From Planctomycetota bacterium (GTDB lineage Bacteria; Planctomycetota; GCA-002687715; DRQF01), in the NCBI GenBank assembly GCA_020639295.1, contig JACKGY010000008.1, forward strand, positions 1 through 64,000: a stretch of DNA of 64,000 bases. The letters are read 5' to 3'. Positions 54,695 through 61,893 of the stretch are shown piece after piece (the first letter of the stretch is position 1; each line of letters starts with the position of its first letter). The notes under the pieces are model-generated. The model was not told the origin of the DNA. It ran no database searches and saw only the letters and a list, made by a program, of their open reading frames with translations. Both the position numbers and the translations under genes were made by a program.

Positions 54695-56215
54695 ATGGAA
54701 CACCCCTTCGCTCCCGACCTGTCCTTCGACGGTGGTGATCTCGACTGCGGCGGCGGCCTCCTGCTCCTGATCCGCCGGCACATCGATCCGCTCGAGCAGG
54801 GTAGCCTGCTGGAGATCCTGTCGACCGACTCGACGGTCGAGGCGGATCTGCCCTCCTGGTGCCGTCTCACCGGCAACGAGCTGGTCTCGGTGCAGAAGGA
54901 GGACGGGCGCTTCAGCTTCCTGGTCTGCAAGGGTCCGCTCGGCGACCGAACGGCCTCCGCGCGTCGCCCGGTCGTCGCCGTCGCGCCCCCGCGCTTCCGG
55001 CGGGTCGAGGTGACCATTCCCGACCGGTTACCGACGCCCGCGCCGGTGGCCCCGATACGCCCCTTCTCGGTGATGGGAATCGGCAGCTGGCCTCGGCCGC
55101 GCTGGATGGTCCGCGCGATCCATGATCGCCTCGAAGGCCGGCTGGACGAGGCGGAGTTCCACGAGATCGCCGACGACGCGGTCGAGCTCGCCGTCGCGGC
55201 CCAGACCCGGGCCGGAGTCGACCTGATCAGCGACGGCGAGCAGCGGCGCGACTCCTACGCGAGCTTCGTCGGCGCGTTGCTCGACAACACCCAGCTGATC
55301 CCCCTCTCCGATCTCGCCGCCATGGTGGACGATCCCGAGAAGTTCGAGGCCGAGCTGCGCGCGCTCGACGTCCCGGCGCGGGAAGTGAGACATCCCGTGG
55401 TCTTCGGCCGGCTGGGCCGCTCGCGCCCGCTGGCGGTGCACGAGCTGGAATCCCTGCGTCGGATCAGCGACCGACCGGCGAAGGTGGCCTTGCCCGGCCC
55501 CTACCTGCTCACCCGGACGATGTGGCTCGATTGCCTGGACGAGATGCCACAGGAGAGCCGTGAAGAGCTGGCCGACGAGGTCGTGCGCGTGCTCCGTGAG
55601 GAGCTGCACCACCTGCTCGCGGCCGGCGCCGCGATCGTCCAGTTCGACGAGCCGGTGCTGACCGAGGTCGTCTTCGGCGGCGCCACCCGGAAGCGGAGTT
55701 TCATGTGCGGCGCCCTGTCCGAACGCGGGGCACCCGACCAGGAGCTGGACTTCGCGGTCTCGCTCCTCAACCGGGTCGTCGACGGATTGCCGCGGGAACG
55801 CTGCGCCGTCCACGTCTGCCGCGGCAACTGGACGAAGGATGAGTCCGCCCTCCTCTCGGGAGACTATCGTTCGCTCCGCCCTTACCTGGAGCAGGTCCGG
55901 ACCGGCATCCTCTTCCTCGAGTTCTCGACCCCACGGGCGGGCGAGATCGCCGCCCTGGCCGAGATGCGGCTCGATCAGCGCATCGGACTCGGCTGCCTCA
56001 ACCCGCGCTGCGACGAGGTCGAGAGCCCGGCCGAGATCCTCCGCCGGGCGGAGGAGGCGACGGCCCTCTTCGGTCCGGATCGCCTGCTGCTCAACTCGGA
56101 CTGTGGTTTCGCCACCTTCGCGGACAATCCGGTGGCCTCGGCCAGGGTCGCCGAGGCCAAGCTACGCAACCTGGCGCTGGCCGCGGCGAGTCTGCGCGAA
56201 CGTCACGGAGTATGA
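54695..56215 (+). CDS. TusA-like domain fused to a core cobalamin-independent methionine synthase (MetE C-terminal half)
   Basis: The protein has 506 residues. Residues 1-80 are a TusA-like domain (FDGGDLDCGGGLLLLIRR, Cys at C18, then DLPSWCRLTGN). A linker to about 120 leads to a MetE_C barrel: MGIGSWPRPRW, SDGEQRR, PGPYLLTRTMW, VQFDEPVL, then zinc ligands H373 and C375 in AVHVCRGNW, E409 in LFLEFSTP and C470 in NSDCGFAT. The usual MetE is about 750 residues with a second, N-terminal barrel that is absent here, so this is a core-MetE. MetE transfers a methyl group from folate to homocysteine thiol. Coupling to two TusA-like domains and DsrE suggests a carrier-bound sulfur or thiol substrate. 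Confidence 0.9.
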   Translation: MEHPFAPDLSFDGGDLDCGGGLLLLIRRHIDPLEQGSLLEILSTDSTVEADLPSWCRLTGNELVSVQKEDGRFSFLVCKGPLGDRTASARRPVVAVAPPRFRRVEVTIPDRLPTPAPVAPIRPFSVMGIGSWPRPRWMVRAIHDRLEGRLDEAEFHEIADDAVELAVAAQTRAGVDLISDGEQRRDSYASFVGALLDNTQLIPLSDLAAMVDDPEKFEAELRALDVPAREVRHPVVFGRLGRSRPLAVHELESLRRISDRPAKVALPGPYLLTRTMWLDCLDEMPQESREELADEVVRVLREELHHLLAAGAAIVQFDEPVLTEVVFGGATRKRSFMCGALSERGAPDQELDFAVSLLNRVVDGLPRERCAVHVCRGNWTKDESALLSGDYRSLRPYLEQVRTGILFLEFSTPRAGEIAALAEMRLDQRIGLGCLNPRCDEVESPAEILRRAEEATALFGPDRLLLNSDCGFATFADNPVASARVAEAKLRNLALAAASLRERHGV

Positions 56216-56234
56216 GCGACGGCGGTCAGGCAGG

Positions 56235-56753
56235 TCAGCGGGCGTAGTCGATGAAGGGCAGGTCGGTGAGACCGAGCTCGGTGATCGCGAAGCGACCGCG
56301 CCCGACCTCCTCGAGCCAGCCCTCGGCCAGCGCGGTCTCGATGGCGAAGGCCGCCCGGCGGATCGCCTGGGCGGCGATGTCCTCGGGAACCTCGTGCCAG
56401 GCGATGGTCTCGCGCAGTTTTTCGACCTCCTCGTGCCGGGTCGTGAACCAGTCGGCGACGGCGCCGTGGGCGGTCTCCAGCTCCGGCAGGTTGACCTCGC
56501 CGAGCAGGAGCTGGGCGGCCAGCGCGAAGGGGTCGAGGTCGATGTGGGCCTCCTCGAAGCCGGCCTTCTTCAGGGCCCAGGCCAGCTCGGTCTCGTCGGT
56601 GGTGATCCGGCGGTAGAGCCAAGCCTCATCGAGGAAGTAGCGCTCCGCCGTCTCCCGGTCGACGCTGTGGTCGACGAGATGGCGAAGGAACTGGGCCAGG
56701 TCGTGGTCGAAGGTGAGCGCGTCCGGCCAGAGTTGAGGGTCGTGCCAAGGCAT
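56235..56753 (-). CDS. Hypothetical soluble protein
   Basis: The protein has 172 residues from the ATG at 56753. It is acidic and helical, with many Trp, His and Asp (MPWHDPQLWPDALTFDHDLAQFLRHL, RRITTDETELAWALKKAGFEEAHIDLDPF) and ends in FAITELGLTDLPFIDYAR, which looks like a winged-helix beta wing. No family is recognised. It converges with the MetE-like gene, with 19 bases between the stops. The palindromic array begins upstream of it. Confidence 0.65.
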   Translation of the reverse strand: MPWHDPQLWPDALTFDHDLAQFLRHLVDHSVDRETAERYFLDEAWLYRRITTDETELAWALKKAGFEEAHIDLDPFALAAQLLLGEVNLPELETAHGAVADWFTTRHEEVEKLRETIAWHEVPEDIAAQAIRRAAFAIETALAEGWLEEVGRGRFAITELGLTDLPFIDYAR

Positions 56754-57638
56754 GATCAGGGCTCTTTCTCGTCCCTGATCGACCCTTGCTCGGGCCCCGA
56801 TGTAGCGGACTTCTCCGCACGCGACGATCGGTCGTCCGAATCTTCATGCAGACCGCCCCGCCGCGCGCCCCCGTGAGCCTGCGACCGGAACCGCGAAGCG
56901 CCTGCCGTCAGGCGGTCCGCCGGTTCGCCAGCCGCTGGCTGGTCTGGATTCCTGATCGAGGACCTTCGAGCTTCGGATGCGCAGCGGGCGCTGCGCGGTC
57001 CTCTCCCATCGGACCGTCCGCAAGGACCGCGGAGCGCCTGCTCCGCCTCGTCCTCCAGGCCGGCTGGGCAGCCGGCGCTCCGGAGCGCCAGCCGCTGGCT
57101 GGTCTGGATTCCTGATCGAGGACCTTCGAGCTTCGGATGCGCAGCGGGCGCTGCGCGGTCCTCTCCCATCGGACCGTCCGCAGGGACCGCGGGCGCCTGC
57201 TCCGCCTTCTCCCATAGGCCGGCTGGGCGGCCGGCGCTCCGATGCGCAGCGGGCGCTGCGCGGTCCTCTCCATCGGACCGTCCGCTAGGACCGCGGAGCG
57301 CCTGCTCCGCCTCTTCCCATAGGCCGGCTGGGCAGCCGGCGCTCCGATGCGCAGCGGGCGCTGCGCGGTCCTCTCCCATCGGACCGTCCGCTAGGACCGC
57401 GGAGCGCCTGCTCCGCCTCTTCCCATAGGCCGGCTGGGCAGCCGGCGCTCCGATGCGCGGCGGGCGCTGCGCGGTCCAGGCGCTGCGCCGCCAGGTGAAG
57501 AAAACGGGCCCGATCGTTGGTGACGATCGGGCCCGGATCTCTCATCAGTCAGCATCGCGGCGGTGAGCGCCGACGCGAGCTGGTCGCCGAGTCGCTATGC
57601 GTTCCCGGTCCTGGCGGACCGCCTCGGTGAACCCGGGA
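56754..57638. repeat. Tandem array of GC-rich palindromic repeats
   Basis: No gene is supported. From about 56930 to 57490 five copies of the unit starting GATGCGCAGCGGGCGCTGCGC occur at 56976, 57136, 57241, 57346 and 57452, so the spacing is 160, 105, 105 and 106 bases. Each unit has the hairpins GCGCAGCG-GG-CGCTGCGC, GCCGGCTG-GG-CAGCCGGC and, in the 105-base form, GCGGAGC-GCCT-GCTCCGC. The first two copies have an extra 55 bases with CCAGCC-GCT-GGCTGG and CGAGGACCTTCGAGCTTCGG. The same modules occur at 14.6, 22.4 and 42.1 kb. The start of the array is less regular. Confidence 0.9.
57506..57534 (-). terminator. Intrinsic terminator of the aconitase-family gene
   Basis: GGGCCCGATCGT (57506-57517) pairs perfectly with ACGATCGGGCCC (57523-57534) over a 5-base loop. 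On the minus strand GTTTTCTTC follows. It lies about 105 bases after the stop at 57639. Confidence 0.85.
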
Positions 57639-59651
57639 TCACTCCTGATCCGCGAGCTCGTAGTTCACGATCTTACCCGCGACGGCCGAGGCCGCAACGG
57701 TCAGGGGGCTGGCCAGGTACATCTGTCCAGGACCGGAGCGCCCGGGGAAGTTGCGGTTGATGGCCGAGATGGTGACCTGGTCGCGGTTCTTCGACACCCC
57801 GGGGCCGGCGTTGATGCAGGCGCCACAGGAGGGCTCGATGACCTCGACCCCCATCTCCTCGAAGAGTTCGAGGTAGCCGTTGTCCTCGCAGTAGCTCTTC
57901 ACCTCCTGGGAACCGAACTGGATGTAGAAGTGCACCCCCTCGGCCACCTTCTTGCCGGCGGAACGCGCCTCGCGGAGGACGCGGGCGTACATGTCCATGT
58001 CCTCGATCTTGCCGGCCGTGCAGGAACCACCGTAGGCGATGTCGATCTTCACGCCCTCGGGGAGGTCGTCGATGTTGACGCCGTTGCCGGGATCACCCGG
58101 GAGGGCGACCATCGGCTTCAGCTTGGTGGCGTCGATCGTGATGACCTTCTCGTAGACGGCATCCTCGTCCGAATGCAGGCCGTCGAGCAGGGCCTCGGCC
58201 TTCTTCCGATCCATGCCACGGGTGCGGACGATGTAGTCGACCGTCTTCTGGTCCGGCATCACCAGACCGGTGAAGGCGCCCACCTCGGCCGCCATGTTGG
58301 TCATGGTGGCCCGCTCGTCGATGTCGAGGGCCTCGACCGCCTCGCCGCAGTACTCGAGGATCTTGCCGATGGCCTGGCCGGTCCGCACGTACTCCTGGCG
58401 CAGGATCTCCAGCATGAAGTCCTTGGCGGTGACGTTCTCGGCGGGCGTGCCCGTGACCTCGATCTTCACCGTGCCCGGCACGGTCAGACGCGCGTCCTTG
58501 GTGACCCAGCTGTTGAAGACCGCGGTGGTGCCGACGCCGAAGGCCAGGGTGCCGAGGGCACCGCTGTGCGGCGTGTGGCTGTCCGAGCCGATGATGATCA
58601 TGCCGGGCTCGGCGTAGTCCTGCGACACCTTGCTGTGGCAGATGGCCTCGGAGCCCTTCTTCGGCCCGGCGATCTCGCCGTGCAGGCGGATGCCCTGGCC
58701 CTCGGCGAAGCGGCGCTGCTTGACCTCGAGCTGGCGCGCGACGTCGAGGAGCCCCATCTTCTTGCGCTCCTCGGTCATGGCCTCGTCGAGGAAGGTGAGG
58801 TGATCGCGGAAGAAGAAGATGCTGGCGGGATCGACCACCTTCTCGTCGACGCCGACGTACTGCTCGAAGAAATCGGCAGCCATCGGGGTGACGTACTCGT
58901 GGCTGAAGCGGATGTCGGTGCGGACGAAACCGGAATCACCGGGCTTCACGTAGGGGACGCCGACCTGGTTGAGCGACAGGTCGACGACCATGTGCCGGGC
59001 GATGATCTTCTCACCGAGCGTCATCGGCCGCTTCTCGGTGGTGATGGGCGGCACGCTCGCCTTGCCCTGCATGCGGGCGACGTTGTACTGGAACAGGCCG
59101 CCGAACTCGACGATCTGACGCGAGATGTCGTCGAGACCCTTGGTGAAGGCCGCGAGCGAGATCTCCTCGCCGGCCCGGATCTTGTCGATCAACGAGAAGT
59201 CGGTGCTGGTGAGGATGCCCAGGTTCGAGCAGTTCTCGCGATAGATGCGCTCGATGTTCTCGGCGATGACGATGCGGATGCCGGCGAGCATCTCGGCGTA
59301 GGGGCTCTGCTCGCGGCTCGAGCCCTTGCCCCGGCGCTGGCCCGAGACCGAGACCGAGAAGTTGCCCTTCTTGACCGCGCCGCGGGTGACCGGGAACTCG
59401 TCGCCGGCCTGGAAGCCCAGGTAGGGGAACTCGCCCAGGGTGTCATCGAAGTAGTAGCAGATGTAGGCCGGGGTGATCTCGTCGGTCGAGATGTTGTTCC
59501 GCAGAGGGAGGCCATGGGGCCAGGGAAGGTCCTCGCCGTCGAACTGGCGCCGCATCGCGGCGGCGTCGTCGACCAGGAAGAGGATGCGCTTGTCCACCTT
59601 GATGTGGTCCGGACGGCGCTCGACCTGGCGCTTCAGCAGGCTCTCGATCAT
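57639..59651 (-). CDS. Aconitase-family hydratase with the swivel domain first
   Basis: The protein has 670 residues. Residues about 20-200 are the swivel domain (LPLRNNISTDEITPAY, GSSREQSPYAEMLAG, ENCSNLGILT), which comes last in AcnA but before the catalytic domains in AcnB. The cluster-binding part follows from about 225, with GSDSHTPHSGALGTLAFGVG, AYGGSCTAGKIEDM and PSCGACINAGPG giving the three Cys of the [4Fe-4S] cluster. It lacks the HEAT-like N-terminal domain of AcnB, so the length is between the classes. Homologues are annotated as aconitase or as 3-isopropylmalate dehydratase; the substrate cannot be decided from sequence. With SDH in the window, a TCA-cycle role is plausible. GAGGA precedes the ATG at 59651. 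Confidence 0.88.
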   Translation of the reverse strand: MIESLLKRQVERRPDHIKVDKRILFLVDDAAAMRRQFDGEDLPWPHGLPLRNNISTDEITPAYICYYFDDTLGEFPYLGFQAGDEFPVTRGAVKKGNFSVSVSGQRRGKGSSREQSPYAEMLAGIRIVIAENIERIYRENCSNLGILTSTDFSLIDKIRAGEEISLAAFTKGLDDISRQIVEFGGLFQYNVARMQGKASVPPITTEKRPMTLGEKIIARHMVVDLSLNQVGVPYVKPGDSGFVRTDIRFSHEYVTPMAADFFEQYVGVDEKVVDPASIFFFRDHLTFLDEAMTEERKKMGLLDVARQLEVKQRRFAEGQGIRLHGEIAGPKKGSEAICHSKVSQDYAEPGMIIIGSDSHTPHSGALGTLAFGVGTTAVFNSWVTKDARLTVPGTVKIEVTGTPAENVTAKDFMLEILRQEYVRTGQAIGKILEYCGEAVEALDIDERATMTNMAAEVGAFTGLVMPDQKTVDYIVRTRGMDRKKAEALLDGLHSDEDAVYEKVITIDATKLKPMVALPGDPGNGVNIDDLPEGVKIDIAYGGSCTAGKIEDMDMYARVLREARSAGKKVAEGVHFYIQFGSQEVKSYCEDNGYLELFEEMGVEVIEPSCGACINAGPGVSKNRDQVTISAINRNFPGRSGPGQMYLASPLTVAASAVAGKIVNYELADQE

Positions 59652-59873
59652 GTTCGTCCTCGAAGGATGGCGTGTGAACGGGCCTCCACCGGGAGGCCGG
59701 ACGGACTCGGAGATAGCAAGGTCGGCCACCGGCGACAAGTTGGCGACGCGACCGAGGAGATCGCCGGCGCGACCACAAACCCTTTCATGAACTTGCCTTG
59801 TGCCCCGGAAGACGACCTCGGCGAGGACCGGCCCCGGGCCCGTCCCTGGCGGGAAGATCGGTTCGCCGTCTGC

Positions 59874-59879
59874 TACACT
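59874..59879 (+). promoter_or_regulatory. -10 box of the PH-like membrane protein gene
   Basis: TACACT lies 26 bases before the ATG at 59906, in the string TGCTACACTCCGCC also found at 36037-36050. AAGGAG precedes the ATG, so this gene is not leaderless. Confidence 0.5.
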
Positions 59880-59905
59880 CCGCCCCCCGACCGAAAGGAG
59901 CGACG

Positions 59906-60463
59906 ATGAGCGAAACCGAGCAGGACCAGCGCCGGGAGGAGGACGAGATCCCCAGGATCTACGCCGACATCGAGCTGCGGCGGACCATCGCCGGCCTCCC
60001 CCAGAGCACGATCCGGATCTGGCTCGCCTTCAAGCGCCTGATCTTCCTCGCCGCCCTGGGCGGTCTCTTCTACATGGTCCTCGTTCCCGCGATCTCGGCG
60101 GCGCCCGACTCGACCGGGGGCTACGCGGTGAAGGACGTGCCCGAGGGCGGTCGCTATCTGATCACGGCCGTGGTGGCCTGGATGCTCTGGGACCAGGTCT
60201 TCGCCCGCCGACGCCTGGGCACCTCGCACATCCTGGTGACCACGAAGGGAGTCCTGCTCACCGAGGACAACGTCTACCTGCGCTGGAGCGAGATGGAGAG
60301 CTTCCAGAACGACGGCAAGCTGCTTCGCTTCCGGCTGAAGCCGGGCGCCGGCCCGAGCCAGGCCTTCGCGCCGCGGACCTACGATCTGCCGCTGACCCAG
60401 GCCAATCGCGAGTTCCTGCTCGACCTGTTCCGCGAGAAGGTCGAGCGCTGGAAGCCGAGCTGA
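59906..60463 (+). CDS. Small membrane protein with a PH-like C-terminal domain
   Basis: The protein has 185 residues from the ATG at 59906. After a charged start, two hydrophobic helices (LIFLAALGGLFYMVLVPAI and YLITAVVAWMLWDQVF) precede a beta-rich part, ILVTTKGVLLTEDNVYLRWSEMESFQNDGKLLRFRLKPG, which is the pattern of bacterial PH-like (YdbT/DUF5673-type) domains. Function is not known. It converges with the kinase gene with 22 bases between the stops. Confidence 0.7.
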   Translation: MSETEQDQRREEDEIPRIYADIELRRTIAGLPQSTIRIWLAFKRLIFLAALGGLFYMVLVPAISAAPDSTGGYAVKDVPEGGRYLITAVVAWMLWDQVFARRRLGTSHILVTTKGVLLTEDNVYLRWSEMESFQNDGKLLRFRLKPGAGPSQAFAPRTYDLPLTQANREFLLDLFREKVERWKPS

Positions 60464-60485
60464 GCGAGCGCCGCGGCGCCGCGCC

Positions 60486-61412
60486 TCAGGACTCGCCGGT
60501 GAAGATCGACTTCAGGAAGCCGACGACGCCGCGCTTCTCCTCCTCGGTCGCCGGTTCGAGCAGCGCCTGACGCACCTGGGCGACGCGCTCCTTCACCTCG
60601 ACGCAGCTCGAGATCCGGTTGCGCGCCTTCTTCTGGATCATCGACGCGATCAGCCGGGCCACGGGCGCCTCGACGTCGCGGTTGATGCGCGAGGGATTGA
60701 CCGGATTCACCTTGATCGTGTTGGCCAGCACCTCGGTCGCGCGCCGTCCCTTGAAGGGTGTCTCGCCGGTCACCAGCTCGTAGAGGATCACGCCGAGCGA
60801 GAAGATGTCGGCCCGGCCGTCGATGTCCTCGCCGCGGATCTGTTCCGGCGCGCTGTAGGCCGGCGTGCCGAGGTAGGCGCCGCGGATGGTGAGGGCCACC
60901 GAGGCGTTGAGGTCCTTGGCGATGCCGAAGTCGAGCACCTTCACCTGGCCTTCGGCCCGCGTGATCATCACGTTCTCGGGCTTGAGGTCGCGGTGGATGA
61001 TCCCGTGCTCGTGGGCGACGGCGAGGCCGCTGGCCACGGCCTCGACCACCGACAGGGCCTCGTCGATGTCGAACCGGCGCTCCTGCATGTGATCGTAGAG
61101 GTCGCGTCCGTCGACGAACTCGCTGGCGATGTAGAGCAGGCCCCGCGCCCGCCCCATGCCGTAGACGCGGACGATGTTCGGGTGGCGAAGCTTGTTGAAT
61201 CGGGAGCCCTCGCGCTTGAAGCGCTGGAGCGTCTCGGGGTCCGAGCCGGCATCGCCGGAGAGGAACTTGATCGCGACGCTACGTCCCTTCTCCTCCTCCC
61301 AGGCCTCGTAGACGACGCCCATGCCGCCCTGACCGAGCCGGCGACGGATCACGTAGCGCTGATCGGGGCCGATGCGGTCGCCGATCAGTTCCTCCCAGGA
61401 TTCCAGGCCCAT
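60486..61412 (-). CDS. PknB-type serine/threonine protein kinase
   Basis: The protein has 308 residues and seems to be the kinase domain alone: the Gly-rich loop GQGGMGVVYEA, VAIKFLSGD (K49), HRDLKPENVM (D142), DFGIAKD (D161) and YSAPEQIRGEDIDGRADIFSLG are all intact, so it should be active. Few residues follow the kinase core and no membrane helix is visible, so it is probably cytosolic. GGGGAG precedes the ATG at 61412. It could feed phosphothreonine ligands to FHA proteins such as the one at 28328-29728. Confidence 0.95.
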   Translation of the reverse strand: MGLESWEELIGDRIGPDQRYVIRRRLGQGGMGVVYEAWEEEKGRSVAIKFLSGDAGSDPETLQRFKREGSRFNKLRHPNIVRVYGMGRARGLLYIASEFVDGRDLYDHMQERRFDIDEALSVVEAVASGLAVAHEHGIIHRDLKPENVMITRAEGQVKVLDFGIAKDLNASVALTIRGAYLGTPAYSAPEQIRGEDIDGRADIFSLGVILYELVTGETPFKGRRATEVLANTIKVNPVNPSRINRDVEAPVARLIASMIQKKARNRISSCVEVKERVAQVRQALLEPATEEEKRGVVGFLKSIFTGES

Positions 61413-61507
61413 CGTGACTCCCCGCGTGAAGGTGTGCCGGGCCCCGTCGCGAGACCCTGTCGGCGATGCTACGTGGCGCCGCCCCGCTTGTCACGTCGGG
61501 ACATGCA

Positions 61508-61540
61508 ACGAGCCGGAACCCCTTCGAGGCTCCGGCTCGT
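61508..61540. terminator. Hairpin between ferredoxin and kinase genes
   Basis: ACGAGCCGGA (61508-61517) pairs perfectly with TCCGGCTCGT (61531-61540), 33 bases after the ferredoxin stop. There is only a weak U-tract on the minus strand (TTGCATGT). Confidence 0.55.
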
Positions 61541-61572
61541 GATTTCCTCACTTGGGCGCGTGGCCCGGGAGA

Positions 61573-61803
61573 TCAGCCGTCGTTGCCGATCGCGTCGACC
61601 GGGCACTGCTCCATGGCGTCGAGGCAGGCGGCCCGCTCCTCGTCGCTATCCGGCTGCTTGTAGACGACGTCGTGGTCGCCGTCGTCGCTCTCCTTGAAGT
61701 TGTCAGGAGCGATGTCGACACAGAGAGAGCACAGGATGCACTCCTTGTCGACGTAGAACTCGCCGCCAACGTTGTCTTCCCACTTCTCGTCGCGATTCGC
61801 CAC
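61573..61803 (-). CDS. Single-cluster [4Fe-4S] ferredoxin
   Basis: The protein has 76 residues and starts at a GTG at 61803 with GGAGG upstream. The cluster motif is ECILCSLCVDIAPDNF (CxxCxxC), with the last ligand in AMEQCPVDAI. The Cys that would complete a second cluster is absent, so this is the monocluster type seen in Thermotoga-like and actinobacterial ferredoxins. It should carry electrons at low potential in the cytosol. The acceptor is not indicated by neighbours; radical SAM enzymes in the window are possible clients. Confidence 0.9.
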   Translation of the reverse strand: MANRDEKWEDNVGGEFYVDKECILCSLCVDIAPDNFKESDDGDHDVVYKQPDSDEERAACLDAMEQCPVDAIGNDG

Positions 61804-61893
61804 GTCGGTGACCTCCTGATGCTGATGATGGTCGCCGGCCCCTGCCGGCTCGGCAATATAGGCCGCGGCCAGCGGCCGGACAAGACGACTTCC

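Noticed and set aside
56756..57545. Minus-strand frame encoding a repeated Ala/Pro/Arg protein
   Set aside because: Interesting for its 35-codon period but without a start context, and unit spacing of 160 and 106 breaks the frame. Kept only as a low-interest finding.
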